Assembly (NCBI RefSeq): GCF_004614235.1
Contig: NZ_SPVH01000001.1
Location: 62,001-126,000, forward strand
Length of the DNA stretch: 64,000 nt
Direction: 5' to 3'
DNA from: Brevundimonas intermedia
Lineage (GTDB): Bacteria > Pseudomonadota > Alphaproteobacteria > Caulobacterales > Caulobacteraceae
Part shown: positions 44,247 to 53,481 of the stretch, in pieces
How the letters are laid out: each line of letters begins with the position of its first letter
Numbering within the stretch: position 1 is the stretch's first letter
Notes under the pieces: generated by a model
The model's input: only the letters and a program-made list of their open reading frames with translations
Told to the model about the DNA's origin: nothing
The model's database searches: none
Program-made: the position numbers and the translations under genes

Positions 44247-45379
44247 CGCGCCATCTCCCGCGCGATGATCACGCGCATGATCTCGTTGGTGCCTTCCAGG
44301 ATGCGGTGAACCCGCAGATCGCGCACGATCCGCTCCAGCGGATAGTCCTTCAGATAGCCATAGCCGCCGTGCAGTTGCAGCGCCTCATCCGCGATCTGGA
44401 AACAGGCGTCGGTGGCCAGCCGCTTGGCCATGGCGCACCATTTGGTCTTTTCCGGATGATCGTTGTCGATGGCCCAGGCGCCGCGCAGCACCATCAGCCG
44501 CGCCGCCTCCAGATCCGTCGCCATGTCGGCTAGGCGGAACTGCAGCGCCTGGAACTCGCCGATTGGACGGCTGAACTGTTTGCGGGTCGCGACGTAATCC
44601 TGGGCCGTCTCCAGCGCCAGCCGCGCCCCGCCCAGCGAACAGGCGGCGATGTTCAGCCGCCCGCCGTCCAGCCCGGCCATCGCATAGCGGAAGCCCGCGC
44701 CTTCTTCCCCCAGCAGGTTGGCGACAGGCACGCGGCAGTCATCGAACTGTACGATGGCGGTGGGCTGAGCGTTCCAGCCCATCTTGCGCTCCTGCGCCCC
44801 GAACGACAGGCCGGGCGTCCCGGCCTCGACGACGATGGCGGACACGCCCTTGGCCCCCTCCCCGCCCGTGCGGACCATGACGACATAGAGGTCGCTGGTC
44901 CCCGCGCCCGAGATGAAGGCCTTGGACCCGTTCAGCACATAGTGGTCGCCGTCACGCACCGCCGTGGTCCGCAGCGCCGCCGCGTCAGAGCCTGAGCCGG
45001 GCTCAGTGAGGCAGTAGCTGGCGATCTTCTCCATGCCGACCAGATCCGGCACGAACCGACCGCGTAGATCGTCCGACCCGAACCGGTCGATCATCCACGT
45101 CGCCATATTGTGGATCGAGATGAAGGCCGCTGTCGCCACGTCGCCGCGCGACAGCTCCTCGAAGATCAGCGCCGCCTCGACCCGGCCCAGCGCCATGCCG
45201 CCATGCTCCTCAGCCGTGTAGATGCCGCAGAAGCCCATCTCGGCCGCCTGTTTCATCACATCGACGGGGAAATACTTGTCCTCGTCCCAGCGGGCCGAGT
45301 GCGGCGCCAGCTCAGCGTCGGAAAAGGTGCGGGCCGCGTCCTGAATGGCGCGCTGGTCGTCGGTAAGGGCGAAATCCAT
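44243..45379 (-). CDS. acyl-CoA dehydrogenase (isobutyryl-CoA dehydrogenase likely)
   Basis: A 378-residue flavoprotein that should oxidise isobutyryl-CoA to methacrylyl-CoA, given its place in a valine operon. Features are YCLTEPGSGSDAAAL (FAD/substrate binding), KAFISGAGTSDLYVVM, RKQFSRPIGEFQALQF, LQLHGGYGYLKDYPLERIVRD and the catalytic glutamate E362 in ILEGTNEIMR. A short-chain acyl-CoA dehydrogenase acting on another branched substrate is the alternative. It follows mmsA by seven bases and overlaps the hydrolase gene by four. Confidence 0.93.
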   Translation of the reverse strand: MDFALTDDQRAIQDAARTFSDAELAPHSARWDEDKYFPVDVMKQAAEMGFCGIYTAEEHGGMALGRVEAALIFEELSRGDVATAAFISIHNMATWMIDRFGSDDLRGRFVPDLVGMEKIASYCLTEPGSGSDAAALRTTAVRDGDHYVLNGSKAFISGAGTSDLYVVMVRTGGEGAKGVSAIVVEAGTPGLSFGAQERKMGWNAQPTAIVQFDDCRVPVANLLGEEGAGFRYAMAGLDGGRLNIAACSLGGARLALETAQDYVATRKQFSRPIGEFQALQFRLADMATDLEAARLMVLRGAWAIDNDHPEKTKWCAMAKRLATDACFQIADEALQLHGGYGYLKDYPLERIVRDLRVHRILEGTNEIMRVIIAREMAR

Positions 45380-45386
45380 GGCGACC

Positions 45387-46889
45387 TCAGCGCATCGTCG
45401 GAATGACGAACGAACTGTCCGAATGCTCCAGCGCACTGTCCGGCCAGCGGGCGGTGACGGTCTTGGTCTTGGTCCAGAAGCGGACGCCCTCCATGCCGTG
45501 CTGGTTGATGTCGCCGAAGGCCGACCGCTTCCAGCCACCGAATGTATGATAGGCGACCGGCACCGGGATCGGCACATTGATCCCGACCATGCCGACATTG
45601 ACCCGGGCGGCGAAGTCGCGGGCCGCGCGGCCGTTCTGGGTGAAGATGGCGACGCCGTTGCCGTACTGGTGGTTCGACGGCAGGGCCAAGGCCTCCTCAA
45701 AGGTCTCGGCGCGGACGATCTGAAGCACCGGGCCGAAGATCTCTTCCTGATAGGACGACATCTCGGGCTTCACATGGTCGAACAGCGACGGGCCGATGAA
45801 GTATCCCTTCTCGTGCCCTTGCAGGCTGAAGTCGCGGCCATCGACGACCAGTTCAGCGCCTTCCTGCACGCCCTTCTCGATCCAGCCGGCGATCCTGTCG
45901 CGGTGCTGGGCCGTGACGACAGGCCCGTAATGCGCGCCCGCGTCGGTCGAGACGCCGACCCGCATGGACGGGATCTCCGCCACCATCCGTTCGCGCAGTT
46001 CGTCCGCCGTCTTCTTGCCGACCGGCACCACGACCGGCAGGGCCATGCAGCGTTCGCCGGCCGAACCATAGGCCGCGCCCGCCAAATCCTTAATCACCTG
46101 ATCCATATCGGCGTCAGGTAGGACGATGCCGTGGTTCTTGGCCCCGCCCATGGCCTGGACCCGCTTATGGTTGGCGGCGCCGGTCTGATAGACATAGTGG
46201 GCGATGTCGGACGAGCCGACGAAGCTGACGGCGTGGACCAACGGATGGGTCAGGATGGCGTCGACCGCCGTCTTGTCGCCGTGCACCACGTTCAGCACGC
46301 CGTTGGGCGCGCCCGCTTCCAGCATCAGTTCGGCCAGGCGCACCGGCAGGGACGGATCCCGCTCGGACGGCTTCAGCACAAAGGTGTTGCCGACCGCGAT
46401 GGCCACGCCGAACATCCACATCGGAATCATGCCGGGGAAGTTGAACGGGGTGATGCCGGCCACCACACCCAGCGGCTGGCGCATCGAATAGACGTCGATG
46501 CCGGGGCCGGCGCCTTGCGTATATTCGCCCTTCAGCGCGTGGGGGATGCCGCAGGCGAACTCGATCACTTCCAGACCGCGCTGGATGTCGCCCTTGGAGT
46601 CGGCGATGACTTTGCCGTGTTCGCTGCTGAGTAGCTCGGCCAGTTCATCCATCCGCGCCTCGACCAGGCGTTTGAAGTCGAACATGACGCGGGCCCGGCG
46701 CTGGGGATTGGTCGAGGCCCAGCCGTCGAAGGCGTTCTGCGCTGCCTGAACCGCACGATCGACCTCGCCGGTCGTCGCCAGTTGCACGCGCGCCTGGACC
46801 TCGCCGGTGTTGGGATCGAACACGTCGGCGAAACGCCCGGACGCGCCGTCGAAGGCCGCACCGTCGATGAAGTGGCGGATGTCGCGCAT
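45387..46889 (-). CDS. mmsA: methylmalonate-semialdehyde dehydrogenase (CoA-acylating)
   Basis: Converts methylmalonate semialdehyde to propionyl-CoA, the last step of valine breakdown. The 500 residues have the aldehyde dehydrogenase catalytic cysteine C281 in AYGSAGERCMAL and the MmsA-style NAD region (PFNFPGMIPMWMF, KPSERDPSLP, FVGSSDIAHYVY). The C-terminal part contains VNVGMVGINVPIPVPVAYHTFGGWK, as in MmsA. It is the first gene of the valine operon and is divergent from a LysR regulator with a palindrome between them. Confidence 0.95.
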   Translation of the reverse strand: MRDIRHFIDGAAFDGASGRFADVFDPNTGEVQARVQLATTGEVDRAVQAAQNAFDGWASTNPQRRARVMFDFKRLVEARMDELAELLSSEHGKVIADSKGDIQRGLEVIEFACGIPHALKGEYTQGAGPGIDVYSMRQPLGVVAGITPFNFPGMIPMWMFGVAIAVGNTFVLKPSERDPSLPVRLAELMLEAGAPNGVLNVVHGDKTAVDAILTHPLVHAVSFVGSSDIAHYVYQTGAANHKRVQAMGGAKNHGIVLPDADMDQVIKDLAGAAYGSAGERCMALPVVVPVGKKTADELRERMVAEIPSMRVGVSTDAGAHYGPVVTAQHRDRIAGWIEKGVQEGAELVVDGRDFSLQGHEKGYFIGPSLFDHVKPEMSSYQEEIFGPVLQIVRAETFEEALALPSNHQYGNGVAIFTQNGRAARDFAARVNVGMVGINVPIPVPVAYHTFGGWKRSAFGDINQHGMEGVRFWTKTKTVTARWPDSALEHSDSSFVIPTMR

Positions 46890-46954
46890 GGCCTGGATCT
46901 CCCTGATCGTTATTTTGTTCGCCTATGGCTATCACCCCGGCGCGCAGGTCGATA

Positions 46955-46990
46955 ATGCAAAGTTGCAGCCAGCTTTCTGCATTTTTGCAT
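46955..46990. promoter_or_regulatory. LysR-type binding site between mmsA and lysR
   Basis: ATGCAAAGTTGCAG (46955-46968) and CTGCATTTTTGCAT (46977-46990) match as inverted repeats in 12 of 14 positions across an 8-base spacer. It lies in the divergent promoter region of mmsA and the LysR gene, as expected for a LysR-regulated operon. Confidence 0.65.
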
Positions 46991-47007
46991 GATAGGATGA
47001 TCTGCCG

Positions 47008-47898
47008 ATGTTCGACTGGGACGACCTTCGCATCTTCATCGCCGCCGCAAGGGCGGGATCGCTTGGCGGCGCGGCCGTGCGGCTGGGCGTCGATGCTGCC
47101 ACCGTCGGGCGACGCGTGGCGCGGCTGGAAAGCACGCTGAAATCCACCCTCGTCGTCCGCTCCACCACCGGCCTTCAGCTGACGGCGGCCGGCGCACAGT
47201 TGCTTGACATGGGGCTGGAGGCCGAGAGCGCGATGGAGGCCGCCGCCCGCGTGACCCAGGCCGATACCCTGGCCGGCGTCGTGCGCATCAGCGCCTCGGA
47301 AGGGTTCGGCGTCAGCATCGTGGCCCCCGCCCTGCCCGCCTTGCGCCGCACCAGTCCCGGCCTGCGGATCGAACTGGCGGCGACCTCCGGCTTCCTGTCG
47401 CCGACCCGCCGAGAGGTGGACATGGCGATCACCCTTGCCGCGCCCGACGCCGCGCGCCTGATCGTCGAGCCGCTGACGCCCTATCAGCTGGCCCTCTATG
47501 CCTCCCCCGACCATCTGGCGCAGCACGGCGCGCCCCAGACCGTCGACGACCTGACCGCCTTCGACATCGTCGGCTATATCGACGACCTGATCTATGCGCC
47601 CGAGCTGCGATACCTGGACGAGGTGCGCCCCGGTCTGACGCCCCACGTCGCCTCGTCCTCGATCCGCGCCCAGAAGGAGATCATCGCGGGCGGCGGCGGC
47701 ATCGGCGTCCTGCCCTGCTTCCTGGCGGAGGGCCTGGTGCGCGTCCTACCGTCCATCCTGATCGAGCGCCGCTTCTGGCTGGCCACCCACAGGGACGTTC
47801 ACGACACAGCCCGCATGCGCACGGTGCGCACGTGGCTGAAGGCCTTGTGCGACGCCCGACAATCGAGCCTCAGACCCTTTGCGCCCATCGCGCGCTAA
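47008..47898 (+). CDS. LysR-family transcriptional regulator
   Basis: A 296-residue activator/repressor. The winged HTH is at the N-terminus (WDDLRIFIAAARAGSLGGAAVRLGVDAATVGRRVARLESTL), and a periplasmic-binding-type effector domain fills the rest. The text differs from the classical LysR HTH (GVDAATVGRR rather than S-Q-x-x-x-S), as in the VtlR-like branch. It is divergent from mmsA, and a palindrome lies between the two starts, so it probably controls the valine operon. The effector may be a pathway acyl-CoA or hydroxyacid. Confidence 0.9.
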   Translation: MFDWDDLRIFIAAARAGSLGGAAVRLGVDAATVGRRVARLESTLKSTLVVRSTTGLQLTAAGAQLLDMGLEAESAMEAAARVTQADTLAGVVRISASEGFGVSIVAPALPALRRTSPGLRIELAATSGFLSPTRREVDMAITLAAPDAARLIVEPLTPYQLALYASPDHLAQHGAPQTVDDLTAFDIVGYIDDLIYAPELRYLDEVRPGLTPHVASSSIRAQKEIIAGGGGIGVLPCFLAEGLVRVLPSILIERRFWLATHRDVHDTARMRTVRTWLKALCDARQSSLRPFAPIAR

Positions 47899-47997
47899 AC
47901 GGTCCCGAACTCAGGCCAGTCCGCATCGCCAAGAATTCCATGCTCGAGGGAACAGAGGCCGCTCCCAAATCTTAATGTCAGGCAAGTGAGACCTGCC

Positions 47998-48336
47998 ATG
48001 ACCCTGATCCTCAGCCTGACCTTGATGACCACCCTGCTGGGCGCCTCCAACGCCCCGGTGCTGCGTGGCGCAGATCTCGCAGCGGCGGCCACGCCGGCCA
48101 TCGAGCGCACATCCATTCAGCAGCCCGCTGCCGACCACTTCAGCGTCCGCCTGCGGTGCACGGCCTTGGCGTCGGGCCGCGTTACCGACTGCGTCGTGCT
48201 GGAAGAAACCCGCCCCGGCCTAGGCTTCGGAGAAGCCGCCCTCGCACTGATGAGCGACGCCGAAGTCACCCCGATCACCGAGCACGGCCGCCCCGTCGAC
48301 GCACCTTTCGAACGCACGATCGACTTCACGCCCTGA
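47998..48336 (+). CDS. small exported TonB C-terminal-like protein
   Basis: A 112-residue protein with a signal peptide (LILSLTLMTTLLGASNA). The mature part resembles the TonB C-terminal domain: VRLRCTALASGRVTDCVVLEETRPGLGFGEAALALMSDAEVTP, with a paired C-x-n-C and the final PFERTIDF strand. Classical TonB has a membrane anchor and a proline-rich linker; both are missing, so this form would be free in the periplasm. ATG 47998 is used; a GTG at 47986 adds four residues. It lies near a TonB-dependent receptor on the other strand. Confidence 0.7.
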   Translation: MTLILSLTLMTTLLGASNAPVLRGADLAAAATPAIERTSIQQPAADHFSVRLRCTALASGRVTDCVVLEETRPGLGFGEAALALMSDAEVTPITEHGRPVDAPFERTIDFTP

Positions 48337-48428
48337 TACGGGCTGGGGTCACTCATATGCCTGGCCGACGCACTTGATCTGATTTCTGTTACAGCCGGAC
48401 GCAAGTTATCGTCGCCGGGGACGATGCG

Positions 48429-48464
48429 AAAAGGCGTCGATCCGCTGTCCTGCGGCTCGACGCC
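48429..48464 (-). terminator. intrinsic terminator for the TonB receptor gene
   Basis: GGCGTCGA (48433-48440) pairs with TCGACGCC (48457-48464), extended by CCGC with GCGG inside. On the minus strand the stem is followed by TTTT (plus-strand AAAA at 48429-48432). It lies 14 bases after the receptor stop codon. Confidence 0.85.
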
Positions 48465-48478
48465 TCATTGTGGATCGA

Positions 48479-50716
48479 TCAGAACCGCTTGGTCAGTTGC
48501 ACGCCGTAGGTGCGCGGTTCGTTGACGAAGGCGGTCAGGTTGTTGAAGTCGATGCCGCCGATCACATTCTCTTCGTCGGTGATGTTGCGGACATAGGCGG
48601 CGGCCTCGATGCCGCGGTTCAGGTCGCGCCAGCCCGCACGCAGCCCGCCTTCGAAGGCCGTGTCCTGCATGAACTCGACCGATTCATAGAGGAACAGGTT
48701 GAAGTCCTTCTGCATGACCCAGTCGGTCGAGGCGAACAGCTCGGTGTCGTTACCCAGTGACCGGACATAGTTCAGCGTCAGGTTGGCGGTGTATTCCGGC
48801 GCCTGGGGGAAGGGGTTGCCGTCGATGTTGGCGCGACGGGTCGTGCCCACGGTCACGATCGGATCGGTGACGGTGCAGTTGGCGCCGCAGATGGCCACCA
48901 GCAGATCGCTGTCCTTGATCTCGGTGTGGTTCCAGGCGGCGCCGGCCGACAGGCTGAAGCCCGCGCCCAGATAGATGTCGCCGTCCAGTTCCAGGCCGTA
49001 ACCCTCGCCCTTGTCGGCGTTGATCAGGCGGTTGGAGTTGTCCGCGCCGCCGATGGCGGTGAACTGCATGTCGCTGACTTCATAGCCATAGGCCGTCGCG
49101 TTGAAACGCGCGCGGCCGTCCAGCAGCCGGGCCTTCAGCCCGGTCTCGTAGGACATGACCGTCTCGGAGTCGGCCGTCGTCAGAACCGGCAGGTTGCGAC
49201 CCTGGATCGACGGACCGCGGTAACCCTTGGCCGCGCGGGCGAACAGGTTGAGGCTGTCGTTGACCTCATACAGGGCGCTGACGTCCCAGCTGACCTGTTC
49301 GTCGCCGACGGAGACGGCGCCCGTGCCGCCGGCGCCCGTGCCCAGCACGATGCGTCCGTTGTAGTCGCGGTTGTCGTCGGTGTAGCGGACGCCCGCCGTG
49401 ACCTTCAGAGCGTCGGTCAACTTGTAGCTGCCCTGACCGAACACGGACCACGAGTCCGACTTCTGCACGATGTCGGTCACCCGCGTCGGCGCGGGGTTGC
49501 CCGTGCCGTTGAAGGTGCCGGAGACCAGATTGATCCGCTCGTCCCAATAGAAGGCCCCGACCTGCCAGCCGATGCGTCCGTCGCCGTTCGAGGCCAGGCG
49601 CAGCTCATAGGTGTTCTGCAACAGGTCGCTGGAGAGGGTGCCCGTCTCGGAGTTGAACGGCGTCTTGTAAGAGGCCGTCGCCGGGGCCGAAGCCACGCCG
49701 CCGTCGATGTCGCCGTCGCCCTGGGACCAGCCCTGGTACGAGCCGACGATGCCGGTCAGGGTGGCGGGGCCGAAATCATAGGCGACCTGCAGCGACTGCG
49801 AGGTCGTCTTCTGCTTCTGGAAGTTGTTGCGGCCGCCGTCGTAATAGACGGTGTCGCGGTCGAAATTGCCGTTCAGTTCGTTCGAACCCTTGGTCAGGGC
49901 GTTGGCGCGGTTCATCGTGCCCGTGCCGTCATAGTCACGAGCCTGAAGGGTCAGCAGGGTCGACAGACGATCGGTCGGGGTCCAGGCGACGTGGACGCGC
50001 GCGGCCAGATCGTTGAAGCCGCCCAGATCATCCTTGTCCGCATTGGCGAACGATGGGTTGAAGGCGTTGTTCACCCAGTCGTCGCGGTGGTTCCACAGGA
50101 TGGCGCCGCGCACTTGCAGTGTATCCGATGCCGGCAGGGTTACGGCGGCCTCGGCCCGGGTCGAACCCAGGTTGCCGTAGGTCAGCGAGCCGAAGCCGGT
50201 GAAGTCATCCGACGGTTTGACGGTGTCGATCTTGACCACGCCGGCCGGCGTGTTGCGGCCGAACAGGGTGCCCTGGGGACCGCGCAGAACTTCCAGCTGC
50301 TGCACGTCGAACAGGGGGAAGCCCTTCAGATAGACGCTTTCCAGCACGACATTGTCGAGCACGACTGAAACCGGCTGCGACGCAGTGAAATCGAAGTCCA
50401 CATTGCCCAGGCCGCGGATGTAGAAGCGCGGCGCGTAGCGGCCGTTCGAGCTTTCGACCTGAAGGCTGGGCACGCGCGCCGACAGCGACAGGATGTCGGC
50501 GCCGCCGGCCGAAACGTCCTGCAGGGTCTGGGTGTTCAGGGCGGTGACGGCGAACGGCACCTCGCGGATGTTCTCGCTGCGGCGCTGGGCGGTGACGACG
50601 ATGTCGTCGACCCCGGCGACTTCGGCGGCGGTGTCCGTCGTCTGTGCGAGAACCGAGCCGGCGCTCAGCAGGGCGATGCCGCTGACGGTGGCGGCCAGAA
50701 GGGCTTGGCGAAGCAT
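48479..50716 (-). CDS. TonB-dependent receptor
   Basis: A 745-residue outer-membrane receptor with a signal peptide ending in SAGSVLAQ, a plug starting at DDIVVTAQRRSENIREVPFAVTAL, the VEVLRGPQGTLFGRNTPAGVV-type segment (QLEVLRGPQGTLFGRNTP) and a barrel ending in YGVQLTKRF. The VVTAQRR and LRGPQGTLFGRN plug belongs to the large group of sphingomonad/caulobacterial receptors with varied substrates; nothing indicates siderophores specifically. ATG 50716 has AGGAAAT upstream. A terminator follows. A metallophosphoesterase gene is divergent from it and may be linked in function. Confidence 0.93.
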   Translation of the reverse strand: MLRQALLAATVSGIALLSAGSVLAQTTDTAAEVAGVDDIVVTAQRRSENIREVPFAVTALNTQTLQDVSAGGADILSLSARVPSLQVESSNGRYAPRFYIRGLGNVDFDFTASQPVSVVLDNVVLESVYLKGFPLFDVQQLEVLRGPQGTLFGRNTPAGVVKIDTVKPSDDFTGFGSLTYGNLGSTRAEAAVTLPASDTLQVRGAILWNHRDDWVNNAFNPSFANADKDDLGGFNDLAARVHVAWTPTDRLSTLLTLQARDYDGTGTMNRANALTKGSNELNGNFDRDTVYYDGGRNNFQKQKTTSQSLQVAYDFGPATLTGIVGSYQGWSQGDGDIDGGVASAPATASYKTPFNSETGTLSSDLLQNTYELRLASNGDGRIGWQVGAFYWDERINLVSGTFNGTGNPAPTRVTDIVQKSDSWSVFGQGSYKLTDALKVTAGVRYTDDNRDYNGRIVLGTGAGGTGAVSVGDEQVSWDVSALYEVNDSLNLFARAAKGYRGPSIQGRNLPVLTTADSETVMSYETGLKARLLDGRARFNATAYGYEVSDMQFTAIGGADNSNRLINADKGEGYGLELDGDIYLGAGFSLSAGAAWNHTEIKDSDLLVAICGANCTVTDPIVTVGTTRRANIDGNPFPQAPEYTANLTLNYVRSLGNDTELFASTDWVMQKDFNLFLYESVEFMQDTAFEGGLRAGWRDLNRGIEAAAYVRNITDEENVIGGIDFNNLTAFVNEPRTYGVQLTKRF

Positions 50717-50980
50717 GGGCGAGATTTCCTTAATGACGTGGTGGCGACATGGGGAGGAGGCGTTGTCGCGCGACGCCGTAGAGCTTCGCAGCGGCGGCCG
50801 CCAGCACAGAGCGGGCCTGTTTCTTGAACCTTTGAAGACGCAGCCACACCCGTGTGACAATCTGTCCTGCGCAGGCCTGGGCAGCGCCGGTCGGCATTGT
50901 GCCGAGAGGGGCGAAATGCGATGCTGAAAGGGTGCGTGAGTCCGCTCCGCACGCCCTCCCAAACATCGTTTGGATCGCGT

Positions 50981-52348
50981 ATGCCCCTCGTCACGCCCTC
51001 CCGTCGCTGGCTCCTGCAACTCGCCGGGGCGACGGCGTTCGCGCCAGGGCTGATCGGCATGAAACGGGCGGATGTGATCGGTCGCGTGCTGGCCGTATCC
51101 GATATGCATTCCGCCTATGAGCGGACCGCCCAGTTGCTGGCCGCCTTCGAAACCGAAGTCCGCTCCAACCCCGTCCCCCATGTCATCGCCATCGACGGCG
51201 ACATTTTCGAGCACGGCAATGTCGTCGCCGTGCGGTCAGGCGGCGCGGTGGACTGGGCCTTCCTGGCGGCCTTGCCGGCGATCGCGCCGACGGTGTTCAA
51301 CCTGGGCAATCACGACAACGACCTGACCCCCGATCTGGCCCAGGTGGTCGCCCGGATGAAGAGCCTGGGCGTTCACGTCGTCAGCACCATCGGCGATACG
51401 CGCACGGGCGCCGGCTATGCAGACCCGTCCACGACCCTGCCGTTCGGTCGCCGTTCGCTGCGGGTCGTGGGCATGGCGACCAATTCGCTGACCACCTACC
51501 CCAAGGCCTCGCGCGACCAACTGTCGATCCCGGCCGCCGCCGACTGGGCCAGCGCCAATCTCGCCGGCGCTCTGGCCGGCGCCGATCTGGTCATGGTCAT
51601 GAGCCACGCGGGGGTGAGCGCCGACCGGGACATCCTGCCGCTGCTGCCGGACGGCAGCCTGATGATCGGCGGACACAACCACCTGCTGTTCCAGCATCGC
51701 CAGGGCCGCAGCGCCTATGTCCACACCGGCGCCTGGACCGCCGCCTATACGGTGGCCGAGTTCCTGTCGGACGGGTCGGTCACGGCCCAATCCCGCACGG
51801 TCGCGCTGGACGCCCCCGCCTCTCCCGCGCTGGCGGACCTGATCGCCGCGACCCTGGCCGCCGACCTGACCGAGGAGGAGCGGATCATCCTGGGGACCAG
51901 CCCTCGCGCCCTGTCGTTGGGCGACACCGGACGGCGCGTCGCCGCTGGCCTGGCCCAGGCGGCCGGCGCCGAGGCCGGCTTCATCGGCCACACCACCCTG
52001 GGCACGGGCGTCCCCGCCGGGCCGGTCAGCCGCTACGTCTTCGATTCCATCGTCCGTTTCGACGGCAAACTGATGGTCGCCACCGTCTCGCGCGCGCAAT
52101 TCGACGGCTTCATGGCCCGCGCCAATCAGGACCGTCCGATGCCCCTGGCCGACCGCAGCGGCGACTTCCTCTATGCCTCGGCCGCTGCGCCAAAGTCCGA
52201 TCCGGTCCGCATCGTCACCACCGACTGGTGCGCGACGAACCAGCAGGAGTATTTCGGAACGACGGACCTCAGCTTCACAGAAGCGACGGGGCTGAGCGTC
52301 AAGGCGACATCCGCCGCCGCCCTTCTACAAGCCGGCCGAACCGCTTAG
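50981..52348 (+). CDS. Tat-exported metallophosphoesterase (5'-nucleotidase-like)
   Basis: A 455-residue calcineurin-like phosphoesterase. A twin-arginine-like signal (SRRWLLQLAGATAFAPG) heads the protein. Metal motifs are D41-M-H43 (VSDMHS), IDGDIFEHGN (D74), FNLGNHDND (N110, H111), a later MSHAG and GGHNHLL. A C-terminal domain (about 270-455) resembles the 5'-nucleotidase substrate domain, including TLGTGVPAGPVSRYVF. It may hydrolyse periplasmic nucleotides or sugar phosphates. ATG 50981 is preferred because an earlier frame adds about 28 residues before the Tat motif. It is divergent from the TonB receptor at 48479-50716. Confidence 0.85.
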   Translation: MPLVTPSRRWLLQLAGATAFAPGLIGMKRADVIGRVLAVSDMHSAYERTAQLLAAFETEVRSNPVPHVIAIDGDIFEHGNVVAVRSGGAVDWAFLAALPAIAPTVFNLGNHDNDLTPDLAQVVARMKSLGVHVVSTIGDTRTGAGYADPSTTLPFGRRSLRVVGMATNSLTTYPKASRDQLSIPAAADWASANLAGALAGADLVMVMSHAGVSADRDILPLLPDGSLMIGGHNHLLFQHRQGRSAYVHTGAWTAAYTVAEFLSDGSVTAQSRTVALDAPASPALADLIAATLAADLTEEERIILGTSPRALSLGDTGRRVAAGLAQAAGAEAGFIGHTTLGTGVPAGPVSRYVFDSIVRFDGKLMVATVSRAQFDGFMARANQDRPMPLADRSGDFLYASAAAPKSDPVRIVTTDWCATNQQEYFGTTDLSFTEATGLSVKATSAAALLQAGRTA

Positions 52349-52980
52349 AGGCAACCCATCGCCTGGAAGTCATTGCCTGAAACTTTCGGCGCACCTCCAT
52401 CGACCTCAGGTCGTTGGTCAGGAATTGCCCGGCCCCTCCGGAAAGCAGCATCGGTGGCAGCATCGAGGGTGAAGCTCGCCCCCGTGGCGATGCCGACATC
52501 GCCGCTAAAGGCTCCCGCCCGGGCCAGCAGATCGCCGGTCTCGACCAACCAATCGGTTCGGCTGGTCCCAGTCAGGCTGAGCAGGCCAACCCCGCGTTCG
52601 ACCGCAGATCGGATCCCGAGAGGTCTCCGCTAAAGCTGACGTCGGTCGCTTGGTCGAACACCAGGGTGGTATCGTTGACCACATCGCCGGCGATCGAGGC
52701 TGCGTTGCCGATCAGGGTCTCATTGCATGGCAGCGCCACCGCGATAGGTGTTTGCCTGTGAGGATAAGCGGGCCCAGGTCGCGACCTCCACCAGCCGGCT
52801 CGCCCTGCCGAGGGCGGCGTAGGTCAGCGCTGTCATGTTCGCTCTAGCGGCGGCCTCGTCCCCGACTCGCGGAATGGTCTCGCCGATGCCGTTGCCTTCA
52901 AAGGTGATGCCGTCCCCGTTGATGACGTAGCCATCCACGGAGAACTGGGCCCCAGCAATTGCGACCGACCGTCGCCGTGG
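52345..52980 (-). pseudogene. decayed autotransporter passenger fragment
   Basis: Three consecutive minus-strand pieces in different frames read like passenger beta-strand repeats of an autotransporter. The first (about 52980-52720) has VDGYVINGDGITFEGNGIGETIP and ends NTYRGGAAMQ-stop. The second (about 52724-52600) reads ETLIGNAASIAGDVVND followed by TTLVFDQATDVSFSGDLSGS. The third (about 52590-52345) has GLLSLTGTSRTDWLVETGDLLARAGAFSGD. The phrases LVFDQATD, LSLTGT and NTY-x-GG are typical of autotransporter-associated repeats. No signal peptide or barrel is present. It runs into the metallophosphoesterase stop. Confidence 0.6.
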
Positions 52981-53067
52981 CGGGAATTAGAGGGGCCACG
53001 AGCGGTGATTGCTGAGCCTCGCGTAAATCCTTTTCGCCTGCGCCGAGCTTTAGAACCTATCAAGGCG

Positions 53068-53481
53068 TCACTTGGCGACCCCGCGAAGGGTGATTTGATC
53101 AAGACCGGCTTTTAGAGCGCGGAGAGAAAGCGGTTTGGCCACGATGCCGACGACGAGGTGGCGGAATTCTTGAGCGAGCCGCTCCTGGCCGGTGACGAAA
53201 AGCGCGGCCACCTTCCTGTCGGCCAGCCACGAGGCCGCTTCCGGGCCGGTTCTTCCGTCGGCGAGGTCGATGTCCACCAGGACGCAGTCGACGGCCATGG
53301 CGTCGAACTGCTCCCTCAGATCGGCGAAACTTTCCAGGGACGCCACGAAGACGTGGCCGCAGTCCTCGATCATCTGCTCCAGATGCATGACGATGAGAGG
53401 ATTGTCCTCAAGGCAAAGAAACCTGAGGGGCGTTGCAGGCGGCGGAACATCGGAGCGCATGAAGTCGCAAACGTGGCTCAT
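53068..53481 (-). CDS. stand-alone response regulator receiver protein
   Basis: A 137-residue receiver domain without an output domain. The acidic pair is E25-D26 (LCLEDNP), the phosphoacceptor is D70 in CVLVDIDLADG, the switch threonine is in ALFVTGQ and the lysine is in IVAKPLS. All key residues are present, so it should be phosphorylatable. It overlaps the kinase stop by four bases and is the third gene of the KaiC-kinase-receiver operon. As a single-domain regulator it may act by protein contact, like DivK or CpdR in Caulobacter. Confidence 0.92.
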   Translation of the reverse strand: MSHVCDFMRSDVPPPATPLRFLCLEDNPLIVMHLEQMIEDCGHVFVASLESFADLREQFDAMAVDCVLVDIDLADGRTGPEAASWLADRKVAALFVTGQERLAQEFRHLVVGIVAKPLSLRALKAGLDQITLRGVAK

